From NCBI RefSeq assembly GCF_020179425.1, contig NZ_JAILYM010000007.1, positions 124,001-188,000 of the forward strand: DNA of 64,000 nt, in the 5' to 3' direction. Source of the DNA: Novosphingobium percolationis (GTDB taxonomy: Bacteria; Pseudomonadota; Alphaproteobacteria; Sphingomonadales; Sphingomonadaceae). The notes beneath the pieces were generated by a model that was not told the origin of the DNA, did not search any database, and was given only the letters and a program-made list of their open reading frames with translations. The translations under genes and the position numbers were made by a program. Position 1 is the stretch's first letter. Every line of letters begins with the position of its first letter. Of this stretch, positions 36,734 to 50,983 are shown one piece after another.

Positions 36734-38544
36734 GGCGCCCCTCCCATGACCGCGTGATAGGCCGTCTGCTGCAAGGGGCCGGCTTCGACGACACGGCCAT
36801 CCTGCAGCACGATCGCCGCGGAACAGGCGGACAGCGTGCTCTGCCTGTGGCTGATGACCAGCGCGGTGCGGAACCAGCGCCGATCGTCGAGCAGCGCCAT
36901 GACCTCGTTCTCGGTCACGGCGTCGACCGCGTTGGTCGCTTCGTCGAGAATCAGCAGGTCGGGCCGGCGCAGCAGCGCCCGGGCGAGCGCGACGCGCTGG
37001 CGCTGGCCGCCAGAGAGGTTGCCCCCCCCTTCGCCGACCCGCGTAGCGAGGCCGTGCGGCAAGGCGGCAAGGAACTGCTCGACCCCTGCTGCGCGGGCCG
37101 CCTCGCCGATCTGTGCAGCGCTAGCGTCGGGGCAGCCATAGGCGATGTTGTCAGCCACGCTGCCATCGAACAGGCCAACGTCCTGCCCGGCCACCGCAAT
37201 CCGCTGGCGCCATTGTGCCATGTCGAGGCACGACAGCGGCGCATCGCCGAAGCGCACCGCGCCTGACGCGGGCGCCACAAGTCCCGTCAGCAGGTTGATT
37301 ACGGTCGATTTGCCCGCGCCAGACTTGCCTACCAGCGCGGTCACTGTGCCCGGCTGGATCGCGAACGATGCGCCGGCCAGCGCCACGCTGCCATCGGGAT
37401 AGGCATAGTCGACGCGGTCGAACGTGATCGTGCGGTCGATGGCGGGCACGGCCAGCGCATCGGGTGCGGGCGGGGGCGGCGATGGCAGGCGCAGCAGCCA
37501 TTCCACTTCGCCCACCGACCCCGCATAGGCGGCCAGCGCGGCGCGCGCCTGGGTAATCTGCGCCGCCTGCGGCTGGGCACGCAGGATCAGCAGCAGGAAT
37601 GCGGTCACCTGCTCGATCGGCACGGCCAGCATGAAGGCCGCCAGCAACAGCGACACGAACATGCAGGCGACCAGAAAGTCGAACAGCGGCCGCACCACCC
37701 CGCCCAGCACGTTGAGCACGCGATAGTCGCGAAAGCTTTCGCGTGAGACGGCGCTGAACCGCTGCTCTTCGGCCTTGGCCTGACCGAACAGGCGGATGAC
37801 ACGCGCCCCGTCGGTGATTTCGCGGGCCTTGATCAGCAGGGCCTTGTCCCGCTCGCTGGCCGCAAGGCTGCGTTGCCGCTGGGCGGCCTCGATCCGGGAC
37901 ATCACCAGCGAGACCGCCGTGACGCCCAGCACCGCTATCAGCGAAAGACGCCAGTCGAGCCAGACCAGGATCGCCGCGAAGACCACCACGCTGGCGCTCG
38001 CCTGCAGGATCAGGAACAGCGCGCGGATCGCTTCGAACGACCACCAGCTCGCCTGTCCGAACAGGGGAAAGATGCGCGCGCCAAGGCCCCGGAGCAGCAG
38101 CGAGAACTCCAGATCCAGCGTCTTGCGCGCCATCGCGTCCATCACGTCGCGGCAGGCGGCGGCATGGACCCGTCCCACCAGCGCGTTGTTGGCGACGTGC
38201 GCCATGGCCTTCCCCGCGATCAAGGCCATGATGATCCCGAGCAGCACATAGGCCTGCCCATGGGGCGCGACCGTTCCGACCAGTCGCTCCATCGCCAGCA
38301 TCGGCCCCGGCAGTTCGATGGCGATGTTCCGGCCCATCAGCAGGCCGATCAGGGGAACGAGCGCGCCAATACCGACGCTTTCGAGCAGGGTGGTGAGCAA
38401 TCCAAGCAGGACCACCAGCGGCGCATACCGCCAATAGGGTCGCAGAATCGGCCCCAGCACAGGCGACGTCAGCAACGAGGCGGGGGTCGCTCGGCCGCCA
38501 TCGCCCTGGTCGGCATCTGTGGGATCAGGCAGGGGTCCGGACAA
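36730..38544 (-). CDS. MsbA-type ABC exporter (fused permease/ATPase)
   Basis: 604 residues. Six transmembrane helices cover about 30-320 (ABC_membrane), then a nucleotide-binding domain with Walker A GKSGAGKST, signature LSGGQRQRVALARALLRRP and Walker B LLILDEATNAVD. It functions as a homodimer exporting a lipid-linked or hydrophobic substrate; in this locus an oligosaccharide-lipid is plausible. Its stop overlaps the start of the GT2-deacetylase gene. It is divergent from the GT2-methyltransferase gene across a 244-base AT-rich gap. Confidence 0.9.
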   Translation of the reverse strand: MSGPLPDPTDADQGDGGRATPASLLTSPVLGPILRPYWRYAPLVVLLGLLTTLLESVGIGALVPLIGLLMGRNIAIELPGPMLAMERLVGTVAPHGQAYVLLGIIMALIAGKAMAHVANNALVGRVHAAACRDVMDAMARKTLDLEFSLLLRGLGARIFPLFGQASWWSFEAIRALFLILQASASVVVFAAILVWLDWRLSLIAVLGVTAVSLVMSRIEAAQRQRSLAASERDKALLIKAREITDGARVIRLFGQAKAEEQRFSAVSRESFRDYRVLNVLGGVVRPLFDFLVACMFVSLLLAAFMLAVPIEQVTAFLLLILRAQPQAAQITQARAALAAYAGSVGEVEWLLRLPSPPPPAPDALAVPAIDRTITFDRVDYAYPDGSVALAGASFAIQPGTVTALVGKSGAGKSTVINLLTGLVAPASGAVRFGDAPLSCLDMAQWRQRIAVAGQDVGLFDGSVADNIAYGCPDASAAQIGEAARAAGVEQFLAALPHGLATRVGEGGGNLSGGQRQRVALARALLRRPDLLILDEATNAVDAVTENEVMALLDDRRWFRTALVISHRQSTLSACSAAIVLQDGRVVEAGPLQQTAYHAVMGGAP

Positions 38545-38788
38545 GAGTAGAGGCCTTACCTAAGGTTAGTGTTAAATATAGTCTTTAGATATCATTCAGT
38601 CCCTGCCCGTCTAAAACGATACACCAACAACCTTCCCCGCCGTTCTACACGTACCGCCAAAGAAACCTTGCCTCATAAACCGATAGCATAGACTTATCGC
38701 ATGTTTCCGATAGGTTTCGCAATTGCGAAGGCGGCACCATGACGATAACGACAGACCGGATGATTAGGCACATCGACAGCTTTTGGTC
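38545..38788. promoter_or_regulatory. AT-rich divergent promoter region
   Basis: The first 130 bases (38555-38690) are the most AT-rich part of the window, with TTAGTGTTAAATATAGTC and TTAGATATC. It must hold promoters for the ABC/GT2-deacetylase pair and the GT2-methyltransferase gene. The right part also contains two short coupled frames. A low-GC patch can also mark silencer binding or a past insertion junction. Confidence 0.4.
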
Positions 38789-38792
38789 ATGA
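38739..38792 (+). other. Possible 17-codon leader coupled to the GT2-methyltransferase gene
   Basis: ATG 38739 follows AAGGCGG and encodes MTITTDRMIRHIDSFWS, ending in TGA that overlaps ATG 38789 (ATGA). A further 13-codon frame (38701-38742) ends in the same way on this ATG. The large gene itself has no visible ribosome site. Confidence 0.3.
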
Positions 38793-40459
38793 CCCTGGGC
38801 ACAGACCCAGACCTGGCTTGCTCCGGGCTTGCAGGCGTTGGCCTCGCTGCCCCCGCTCCGGCTGGCGTGACCCCCGAATGCACCTCCGAAGGGGCTGCCG
38901 ATGTCGCGGTCGTCATCGCCACCTACAATCATGCCCATTTCCTGGTAGACGCGCTGCGCAGCGTCTTCGCGCAGACCCGGTTGCCCCGAGAAGTCGTCGT
39001 CGTGGACGATGGCTCGACCGACGACCCGGCAGCCGTCGCCGCGCAATTCCCCGCCGTCCGCGTCGTACGCACCACGAACCAGGGGCTGCCCGCCGCCCGC
39101 AACAATGGCCTTGCCGCCATCACCGCGCGTCATGTGATCTTTCTTGACGCCGACGACGTGCTGCTGCCCGGTGCCGTGGCCGATGGCCTTGCATGCATCG
39201 ATGCCAACCCTGGCGTCGCGCTGGTCTGCGGCGGCTTCCGGCTGGCAGACGCTAACCTGCGTCCGCGCGGTGGGGCGGTGCTGCCCCGGCTGGGGCCGCT
39301 CGGCCACAATGCGCTACTGCGCGGCAACCACATCGGAATGCCGGCAACCGTACTCTACGATCGCCACGTCGTGACCAAGGTCGGCGGATTCGACCCTGCC
39401 TTGCGGCGCTGCGAGGACTACGAACTCTACTTGCGCATCACGCGCGATCATCGCATCGCCAGTCACAATGGCGTTGTTGCGCTCTACCGCCTGCACGGCT
39501 CCAACATGTCACTCGATGCCGTCGAGATGCTCACCTGGCATCGGCGCGTACTGGAACGCTATCGTCCCGACGGTTCAGATCCTGCCGCGCTGCAAGCGTG
39601 GAAGGAAGGGATGCACGCCCAGGTCGGCGCCTATGCCAACATCGTCTGGACCGATCGCGGCGCCAGCGTCGGGCCGAAGTGGAAGCAGCGGAGAAGGATG
39701 ATGGCGCTCGCGCCCTGGACGACGACCAAGGCCGCCTTGCGCCAACTCCTGGCGCGAAGCCTGCCCCGCCCGCTGGCGGACGCGATGCGCAGCCTGCGCC
39801 GCCGAGCGTTGATCGCAGGCGCGGGCAAGATCGATTTCGGCGACCTCGCGCGGATCAAGCCGGTAAGCCAGGGCTACGGCTTCCGGCGCGGCACCCCGGT
39901 CGACCGCTTCTACATCGAGCGTTTCCTCGTGACCCACGCAGCGGACATCCGCGGCCGCGTGCTGGAAATCGCCGACGACAAGTACAGCCGCCGCTACGGC
40001 CGGGCCATCACGCAACAGGACATCCTGAACGCCGTGCCGGCAGAAGGCGCGACCATCGTGGGGGATCTTGCCGCCGATGGCCTGCTCCCGGCGGATGCCT
40101 TCGACTGCGTGGTGCTGACCCAGACGCTGCAATACCTCTACGACGCGCGCGGCGCGGTTCGGCAGTTGCATCGCGCGCTCAAGCCCGGCGGAGTGGTGCT
40201 GGCAACCGTGCCGGCCATCTCGCCCGTCGATCACGAAGACTGGGAATGGTACTGGCTGTTCACGCGCCATTCCGCGCAGCGCCTGTTCGAAGAAGCATTC
40301 GGCGCGGGCAACGTCGACGTGGAGCTGAGCGGCAATGCCTTTGCCGCCACCTGCTTCCTGCAAGGCGTGGCGCAAGAGGACGTTGGCGTCCAATGGCTCG
40401 AACCGTGCGATCCGACCTTCCCGGTCAACATCGCCATCCGCGCGCGCAAGGCGGGCTGA
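38789..40459 (+). CDS. GT2 glycosyltransferase fused to a SAM methyltransferase
   Basis: 556 residues. After a Pro/Ala-rich start, a GT2 domain spans about 35-270: VAVVIATYNHAHFLVDALRS, VVDDGSTDDPAAV, VIFLDADDVLLPG and CEDYELYLRI. A basic linker leads to a C-terminal Methyltransf_11-type domain (about 375-540) with GRVLEIADDKYSRRY, FDCVVLTQTLQYLYD and LKPGGVVLATVPAISPV. Such fusions add and O-methylate sugars, or cap a chain. TTG 38783 is in frame, but ATG 38789 is favoured. It is convergent with lptA. Confidence 0.87.
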   Translation: MTLGTDPDLACSGLAGVGLAAPAPAGVTPECTSEGAADVAVVIATYNHAHFLVDALRSVFAQTRLPREVVVVDDGSTDDPAAVAAQFPAVRVVRTTNQGLPAARNNGLAAITARHVIFLDADDVLLPGAVADGLACIDANPGVALVCGGFRLADANLRPRGGAVLPRLGPLGHNALLRGNHIGMPATVLYDRHVVTKVGGFDPALRRCEDYELYLRITRDHRIASHNGVVALYRLHGSNMSLDAVEMLTWHRRVLERYRPDGSDPAALQAWKEGMHAQVGAYANIVWTDRGASVGPKWKQRRRMMALAPWTTTKAALRQLLARSLPRPLADAMRSLRRRALIAGAGKIDFGDLARIKPVSQGYGFRRGTPVDRFYIERFLVTHAADIRGRVLEIADDKYSRRYGRAITQQDILNAVPAEGATIVGDLAADGLLPADAFDCVVLTQTLQYLYDARGAVRQLHRALKPGGVVLATVPAISPVDHEDWEWYWLFTRHSAQRLFEEAFGAGNVDVELSGNAFAATCFLQGVAQEDVGVQWLEPCDPTFPVNIAIRARKAG

Positions 40460-40480
40460 CCCCGCCGCGCAACCCCGGCC

Positions 40481-41035
40481 TCAGGACTTCTTGGGGACGC
40501 TGAAGCTGCCGCTCACCCGGCCGCCGCTGCCCGCCGCGCCCGAAGCGCCGCCGCCGCTGTGTCCGTCGACGCTGGAAATGCCGGTGTTCAGGTCGATCAC
40601 CAGGCGCCCGCCGTTGAGCGTATCGCTGCCGCGCCGCAGTGCGACATTGCCGACCATGGTGATGATCTTGCGGTTGAAATCATAGACCGCCACGTCGCCG
40701 CTGGCGCGCTCGTCGCGCCGCGTCACCACCACGCCACCCGTCGCGTCGATCCGCTGGATCTTGAGATCGCCCGCATCGGTATAAGCGACAGTGGTCCGCG
40801 CCGCCGTCATGTGCAGCGCTTCCTGCGTGATGTCGACATTGCCCGACAGGACCACGCGCTTCTGCTTGTCCTGCAGTTCGATGCGGTCGGCCGCATAGTT
40901 CACCGGCGCATTGCTGTTGTGCGAGGCGATCGCCTGCGCCGCAAGATGCTGCGCCCCGGCAATGCCTGCGGCCGCAAGCGCGAAGCCGATGGCGGCCTGA
41001 CGCAGCGGACGGGCCTGGCGGATGGTCTCGATCAT
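40481..41035 (-). CDS. lptA: LPS transport periplasmic protein LptA
   Basis: 184 residues from ATG 41035. A hydrophobic signal (AAIGFALAAAGIAGAQHLAAQ) is followed by an OstA domain with NYAADRIELQDKQKRVVLSGNVDI and NVALRRGSDTLNGGRLVIDL, the jelly-roll strands that bridge LPS across the periplasm. The Gly/Ser-rich tail (SGGGASGAAGSGGR) is typical for alphaproteobacteria. It follows lptC by 33 bases. The usual downstream lptB (ATPase) is absent, replaced by the convergent GT2-methyltransferase gene. Confidence 0.92.
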   Translation of the reverse strand: MIETIRQARPLRQAAIGFALAAAGIAGAQHLAAQAIASHNSNAPVNYAADRIELQDKQKRVVLSGNVDITQEALHMTAARTTVAYTDAGDLKIQRIDATGGVVVTRRDERASGDVAVYDFNRKIITMVGNVALRRGSDTLNGGRLVIDLNTGISSVDGHSGGGASGAAGSGGRVSGSFSVPKKS

Positions 41036-41068
41036 CGTCGTCAAGGCCTGGTCCTCATGGCATCGTCC

Positions 41069-41713
41069 TCACGGCGTCTTCATCTTGCCCGGCTCCATGC
41101 GCAGTCGGGCGTTGCCCTCAAGCGTCACGGTGCGCTGTTCAAGGTCGGCGCTTATCCTGTCTGCGGTGAATGTGCCAGCCGGAATCCGGCCCTCGACGCG
41201 CCCGCGGCTGACCATGCGCTTGGCGTCGATGTCGATATCGCTGCCTTCGGTGACCATGCGATAGCCGTCAGCGGTCTGGAAATTGACCGGACCGTCCACC
41301 GCGATCGTCTGCTTGGCGAAGTTGTAACCACCCGCATCCGCCGTCAGGATGGCAGGCCCGCTGTCGAGCATCACCCGCGCGGTCACGTCCTTCATCTGCA
41401 CCACGTCGTCGTGTTCGGAATGCTGGACCGCATTGCCCGCCGTGACCGAGAAGTTGCGCCCCTTGTTGTCCTGCCCGCGATACATCGCGCTCACGACCTT
41501 CAATCGGTCCTGCACCACCGCCACCTTGTTGCGATCGAGCAGGAAGCTGATCTCGCCGCGCGGGCTGAGAGGCGCAAGGATCATCACCGCCAGCAGCGCG
41601 CCGATCAGCAGCGGCAGCCCGCGCGCGGCCAGCCGCACCAGCCGGTCATGAGAGCCGCCCGGCGCGGCGAACAGCTGTCGCCGCGAGCGGATCTGGTCGG
41701 CCTGAATGGTCAT
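41069..41713 (-). CDS. lptC: LPS export component LptC
   Basis: 214 residues from ATG 41713. One transmembrane helix at about 35-52 (GLPLLIGALLAVMILAPL) anchors a periplasmic beta-jelly-roll with GRNFSVTAGNAVQHSEHDD and repeated T/V-rich strands up to the end. LptC links the LptBFG ATPase to LptA. The upstream frame to 41902 overlaps rnd and is rejected. It lies 19 bases after rnd and before lptA, the conserved alphaproteobacterial order. Confidence 0.9.
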   Translation of the reverse strand: MTIQADQIRSRRQLFAAPGGSHDRLVRLAARGLPLLIGALLAVMILAPLSPRGEISFLLDRNKVAVVQDRLKVVSAMYRGQDNKGRNFSVTAGNAVQHSEHDDVVQMKDVTARVMLDSGPAILTADAGGYNFAKQTIAVDGPVNFQTADGYRMVTEGSDIDIDAKRMVSRGRVEGRIPAGTFTADRISADLEQRTVTLEGNARLRMEPGKMKTP

Positions 41714-41732
41714 GGACGCGCGCGCTCGCCGC

Positions 41733-42350
41733 TCACTCGTGGCTGAAGATGTCGCGGTCGGCCCAACCGGCGATGTCGAGCAGGGCGCGGCTGGGGAGGA
41801 AATCGAAGCACGCCTGCGCAACCGCGGTGCGGCCTTCGCGTTCCAGCCGCTCGACCAGGATCGTATGCATCGCGTGCAGGTGGCGCACGTCGGACGCGGC
41901 ATATTCCTGCTGCGGATCGGTCAGAACGGGCGCGCCCCAGTCGCTCGACTGCTGCTGCTTGGAGATTTCCTTGCCCAGCAGTTCGCGGACCAGATCCTTC
42001 AGCCCATGGCGATCGGTGTAGGTGCGCACCAGCTTGCTCGCGATCTTGGTGCAGAACACGGGCGTCGCCATCACGCCCAGATAGTGGTGGATCGCGGCCA
42101 GATCGAACCGTGCGAAGTGGAACAGCTTGATGCGGGCAGGGTCCGCCAGCACCGCCTTGAGGTTGGGCGCGTCATAAGAACTGCCCACGCCGAAGCGGAC
42201 AAGGTGTTCGTCCCCCTTCCCGTCGGAGATCTGCACCACGCACAAGCGGTCGCGCGTGGTGATCAGCCCCATGGTTTCGGTGTCGACCGCAACGATGCCC
42301 GGTGCAAGGCAATCGGCGGGAAGGTCTTCTTCGTGCAGGTAAACGGCCAT
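41733..42350 (-). CDS. rnd: Ribonuclease D-type 3'-5' exonuclease
   Basis: 205 residues, only the DEDDy exonuclease domain without the HRDC repeats of E. coli RNase D, normal for alphaproteobacteria. Motifs: VAVDTETMGLI (Asp, Glu), FHFARFDLAAI (Asp) and YAASDVRHLHAM (Tyr and Asp). It trims tRNA or other RNA 3' ends. GTG 42359 is an in-frame alternative to ATG 42350. First gene of rnd-lptC-lptA. Confidence 0.9.
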   Translation of the reverse strand: MAVYLHEEDLPADCLAPGIVAVDTETMGLITTRDRLCVVQISDGKGDEHLVRFGVGSSYDAPNLKAVLADPARIKLFHFARFDLAAIHHYLGVMATPVFCTKIASKLVRTYTDRHGLKDLVRELLGKEISKQQQSSDWGAPVLTDPQQEYAASDVRHLHAMHTILVERLEREGRTAVAQACFDFLPSRALLDIAGWADRDIFSHE

Positions 42351-42411
42351 TGCCGGCACTTAAGGCCTTCGGCGCGCGGCGGCAAGGACCCTCGCCACCG
42401 CGCGCAAAGGT

Positions 42412-43716
42412 TCAGGGCCGCCCGACGCTGCTATAGGCGAACCCGGCAGCACGCACTTCGGCCGGATTGTAGACGTTGCGCAGGTCGACGATGATCTTCT
42501 GCCGCGCAAGCTGGCCCACGCGATCGAGGTCGATGGCGCGGAAGGCATCCCATTCGGTCACCAGCACGACCACGTCCGCGCCCGTCACCGCGTCATAGGC
42601 GCCCTTGGCCATGGTCACGCCCGGCATCATCGGCGCGGCGATGTCCATGCCTTCGGGATCGTAGGCCACCACATCGGCACCCGCATCCTGCAGCGCCTGC
42701 ACGATCGCGATCGAGGGCGCATCGCGCATGTCGTCGGTGTTCGGCTTGAAGGTCAGGCCCAGCAGGGCGACCTTCTTGCCCCGCGCTTCGCCGCCCAGTG
42801 CCTCGATCACCTTGCGGCCCATGGCGCGCTTGCGCGAATCGTTGACGTGGACGACCGCCTCCACGATCCGCACCGGGCTGTTGTAGTCCTCGGCGGTCTT
42901 GAGCAGCGCCAGCGTATCCTTGGGGAAGCACGAGCCGCCGTAGCCCGGCCCCGCGTGCAGGAACTTCGACCCGATGCGCCCGTCGAGGCCAATACCGCGC
43001 GCCACGTCCTGCACGTCGCCGCCCACCTTCTCGCACAGGTCCGCCATCTCGTTGATGAAGGTGATCTTGGTCGCAAGGAAGGCGTTGGCGGCGTACTTGA
43101 TCAGTTCCGAGCTGCGGCGGCTGGTGAACAGGATCGGCGCCTTGTTGAGGAACAGCGGGCGATAGACCTCGTTCATCACGCTGCGCGCCCAATCGTCCTC
43201 GGCGCCGATGACGATGCGGTCGGGCCGCTTGAAATCGCCGATCGCCGCGCCTTCACGCAGAAATTCGGGGTTCGACACGACCGCGAACTGCACCTTGGTG
43301 CCCGAATCGCGGATGATCCGCTCGACTTCGTCGCCCGTGCCCACCGGCACGGTCGACTTGGTCACGACCACCGCCGGAGTCTTGAGGTTCTCGGCCACTT
43401 CCTTCGCCACGGCATGGACATAGCTCAGGTCCGCATGGCCATCGCCGCGCCGCGAAGGCGTGCCAACCGCGATGAAGATCGCCTGCGCGCCGTCGATGGC
43501 GCTGGCAAGGTCGGTCGAGAACGAAAGCCGGCCACCCTTGACATTCGACGCCACCAGCTCGGCAAGGCCAGGCTCGAAGATCGGCATCACGCCCTGATGC
43601 AAGCGCTCGATCTTGCCCGCATCCTTGTCGATGCAAACCACGTCGTGTCCGAAATCGGCAAGGCACGCACCGGAAACGAGGCCCACATATCCGGACCCCA
43701 CCATCGCGATCTTCAT
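42412..43716 (-). CDS. ugd: UDP-glucose 6-dehydrogenase
   Basis: 434 residues. The N-terminal Rossmann fold has KIAMVGSGYVGLVSGACLADFG, and the active-site nucleophile is Cys263 (GYGGSCFPKDT), with Lys207 (ELIKYAANA) and Asn211 of the same family set. It oxidises UDP-glucose to UDP-glucuronate in two NAD steps. UDP-glucose would come from galU at 22525. It is a single gene on its strand, divergent from ung. Confidence 0.96.
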   Translation of the reverse strand: MKIAMVGSGYVGLVSGACLADFGHDVVCIDKDAGKIERLHQGVMPIFEPGLAELVASNVKGGRLSFSTDLASAIDGAQAIFIAVGTPSRRGDGHADLSYVHAVAKEVAENLKTPAVVVTKSTVPVGTGDEVERIIRDSGTKVQFAVVSNPEFLREGAAIGDFKRPDRIVIGAEDDWARSVMNEVYRPLFLNKAPILFTSRRSSELIKYAANAFLATKITFINEMADLCEKVGGDVQDVARGIGLDGRIGSKFLHAGPGYGGSCFPKDTLALLKTAEDYNSPVRIVEAVVHVNDSRKRAMGRKVIEALGGEARGKKVALLGLTFKPNTDDMRDAPSIAIVQALQDAGADVVAYDPEGMDIAAPMMPGVTMAKGAYDAVTGADVVVLVTEWDAFRAIDLDRVGQLARQKIIVDLRNVYNPAEVRAAGFAYSSVGRP

Positions 43717-43857
43717 TCGCAGTTCCTTGGCTTGCTGGTGCGGCGCGGGCCGCTGGAAAATTCTCTTCGCAGAAGCAGCATTTAAGGGCAGATCCTTATG
43801 GGAGCAAGCGCCGAGGACTTGCTTGGGTGAGGGCCCAGCGCCTATCGCAAGGGAACG

Positions 43858-44541
43858 ATGACCGGATCCGCCCTACCGCCCAGCTGGCAGCCCTCACTCG
43901 GGCCCGTTCTCGAAACGCCGCCACTGCGCGCACTCGGTGGCTTTCTGCGTGCAGAGGAAGCGGGTGGCAAGACCGTGTTCCCGCCGCGCGGCCAGCGCCT
44001 GCGCGCGCTTGAACTCACGCCCCTCGGTGACGTGAAAGTCGTGATTCTCGGGCAAGATCCCTATCACGGTCCCGGTCAGGCCCACGGCCTCGCCTTCTCG
44101 GTCCAGCCGGGCGTGAAAGTGCCGCCCAGCCTGCTCAACATCTACAAGGAACTGGAAAGCGACCTCGGCCTGCCGCGTCCGAATCACGGCAATCTCGAAG
44201 CCTGGGCGCGGCAGGGCGTGCTGTTGCTCAACAATGCGTTGACGGTCGAGGCGGGGCAGGCCGGATCGCATCAGCAGCGCGGCTGGGAGCCGTTCACCGA
44301 CGCCGCCGTCGCTGCAGTTGCGAAACGCGACGTGCCCAGCGTGTTCATGCTCTGGGGCAGCCACGCGCAGAAGAAGGCCGCACGCGTGCCGGAACTCGCG
44401 AGCGGCCCACATCTCGTGCTGCGCGCGCCGCACCCCAGCCCGCTGTCGGCGCATTCCGGCTGGTTCGGCTCACGCCATTTCAGCCAGGCCAACGAATTTC
44501 TTGAACGTCACGGTCGCGGCGCAATCGACTGGCGGGTTTGA
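43858..44541 (+). CDS. ung: Uracil-DNA glycosylase, family 1
   Basis: 227 residues. The water-activating Asp67 is in ILGQDPYHGPGQAHGLAFS, and His192 in APHPSPLSAHSGW is the second catalytic residue; LLLNNALTVEAGQAGSH is the uracil-binding strand. It removes uracil from DNA in base excision repair. It stands alone between the divergent ugd and convergent gltD. Confidence 0.97.
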   Translation: MTGSALPPSWQPSLGPVLETPPLRALGGFLRAEEAGGKTVFPPRGQRLRALELTPLGDVKVVILGQDPYHGPGQAHGLAFSVQPGVKVPPSLLNIYKELESDLGLPRPNHGNLEAWARQGVLLLNNALTVEAGQAGSHQQRGWEPFTDAAVAAVAKRDVPSVFMLWGSHAQKKAARVPELASGPHLVLRAPHPSPLSAHSGWFGSRHFSQANEFLERHGRGAIDWRV

Positions 44542-44626
44542 GACAACAAAGCCCGAATCCCACCTCCCGCAAGCAGGAAGGGTCTGGGCTGGGCGCCACC
44601 CTTACGCGCCAGCCTTGGACCCAAGC

Positions 44627-44655
44627 AAAAGGGGCGCCCGCTACCGGACGCCCCT
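44627..44655 (-). terminator. Intrinsic terminator after gltD
   Basis: On the minus strand AGGGGCG pairs with CGCCCCT, with an inner CCG/CGG and one mismatch, followed by TTTT. It lies 27 bases after the gltD stop. Confidence 0.7.
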
Positions 44656-44681
44656 CCTGATTTTCAGCGGACTGCGAACGA

Positions 44682-46115
<1,434 letters not shown>

Positions 46116-46128
46116 TGTATTCTAACCC

Positions 46129-50769
<4,641 letters not shown>

Positions 50770-50983
50770 CTCGAAGGTGTTCCTACATCCATAAAGTGGA
50801 AAGGCTACGCGAATCACGCCCCCCGGCTGGAGAGCGAAAGTTGCGCGAATTTCCCCCATGACTGCAGGAAAGTTATTTTGCAACCGCGAGAGGCGATTCC
50901 GCCCATCAAGGCTATCAGGGAAATACGGATGCACGGCCCAAGTCCGTGCATTGCCTAGCTTTTTGGGCAGGCCCGGCGCGCCA

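Noticed and set aside
50770..50934. N-terminal extension of gltB
   Set aside because: The added 55 residues have no family counterpart and would bury the amidotransferase Cys far from the N-terminus.
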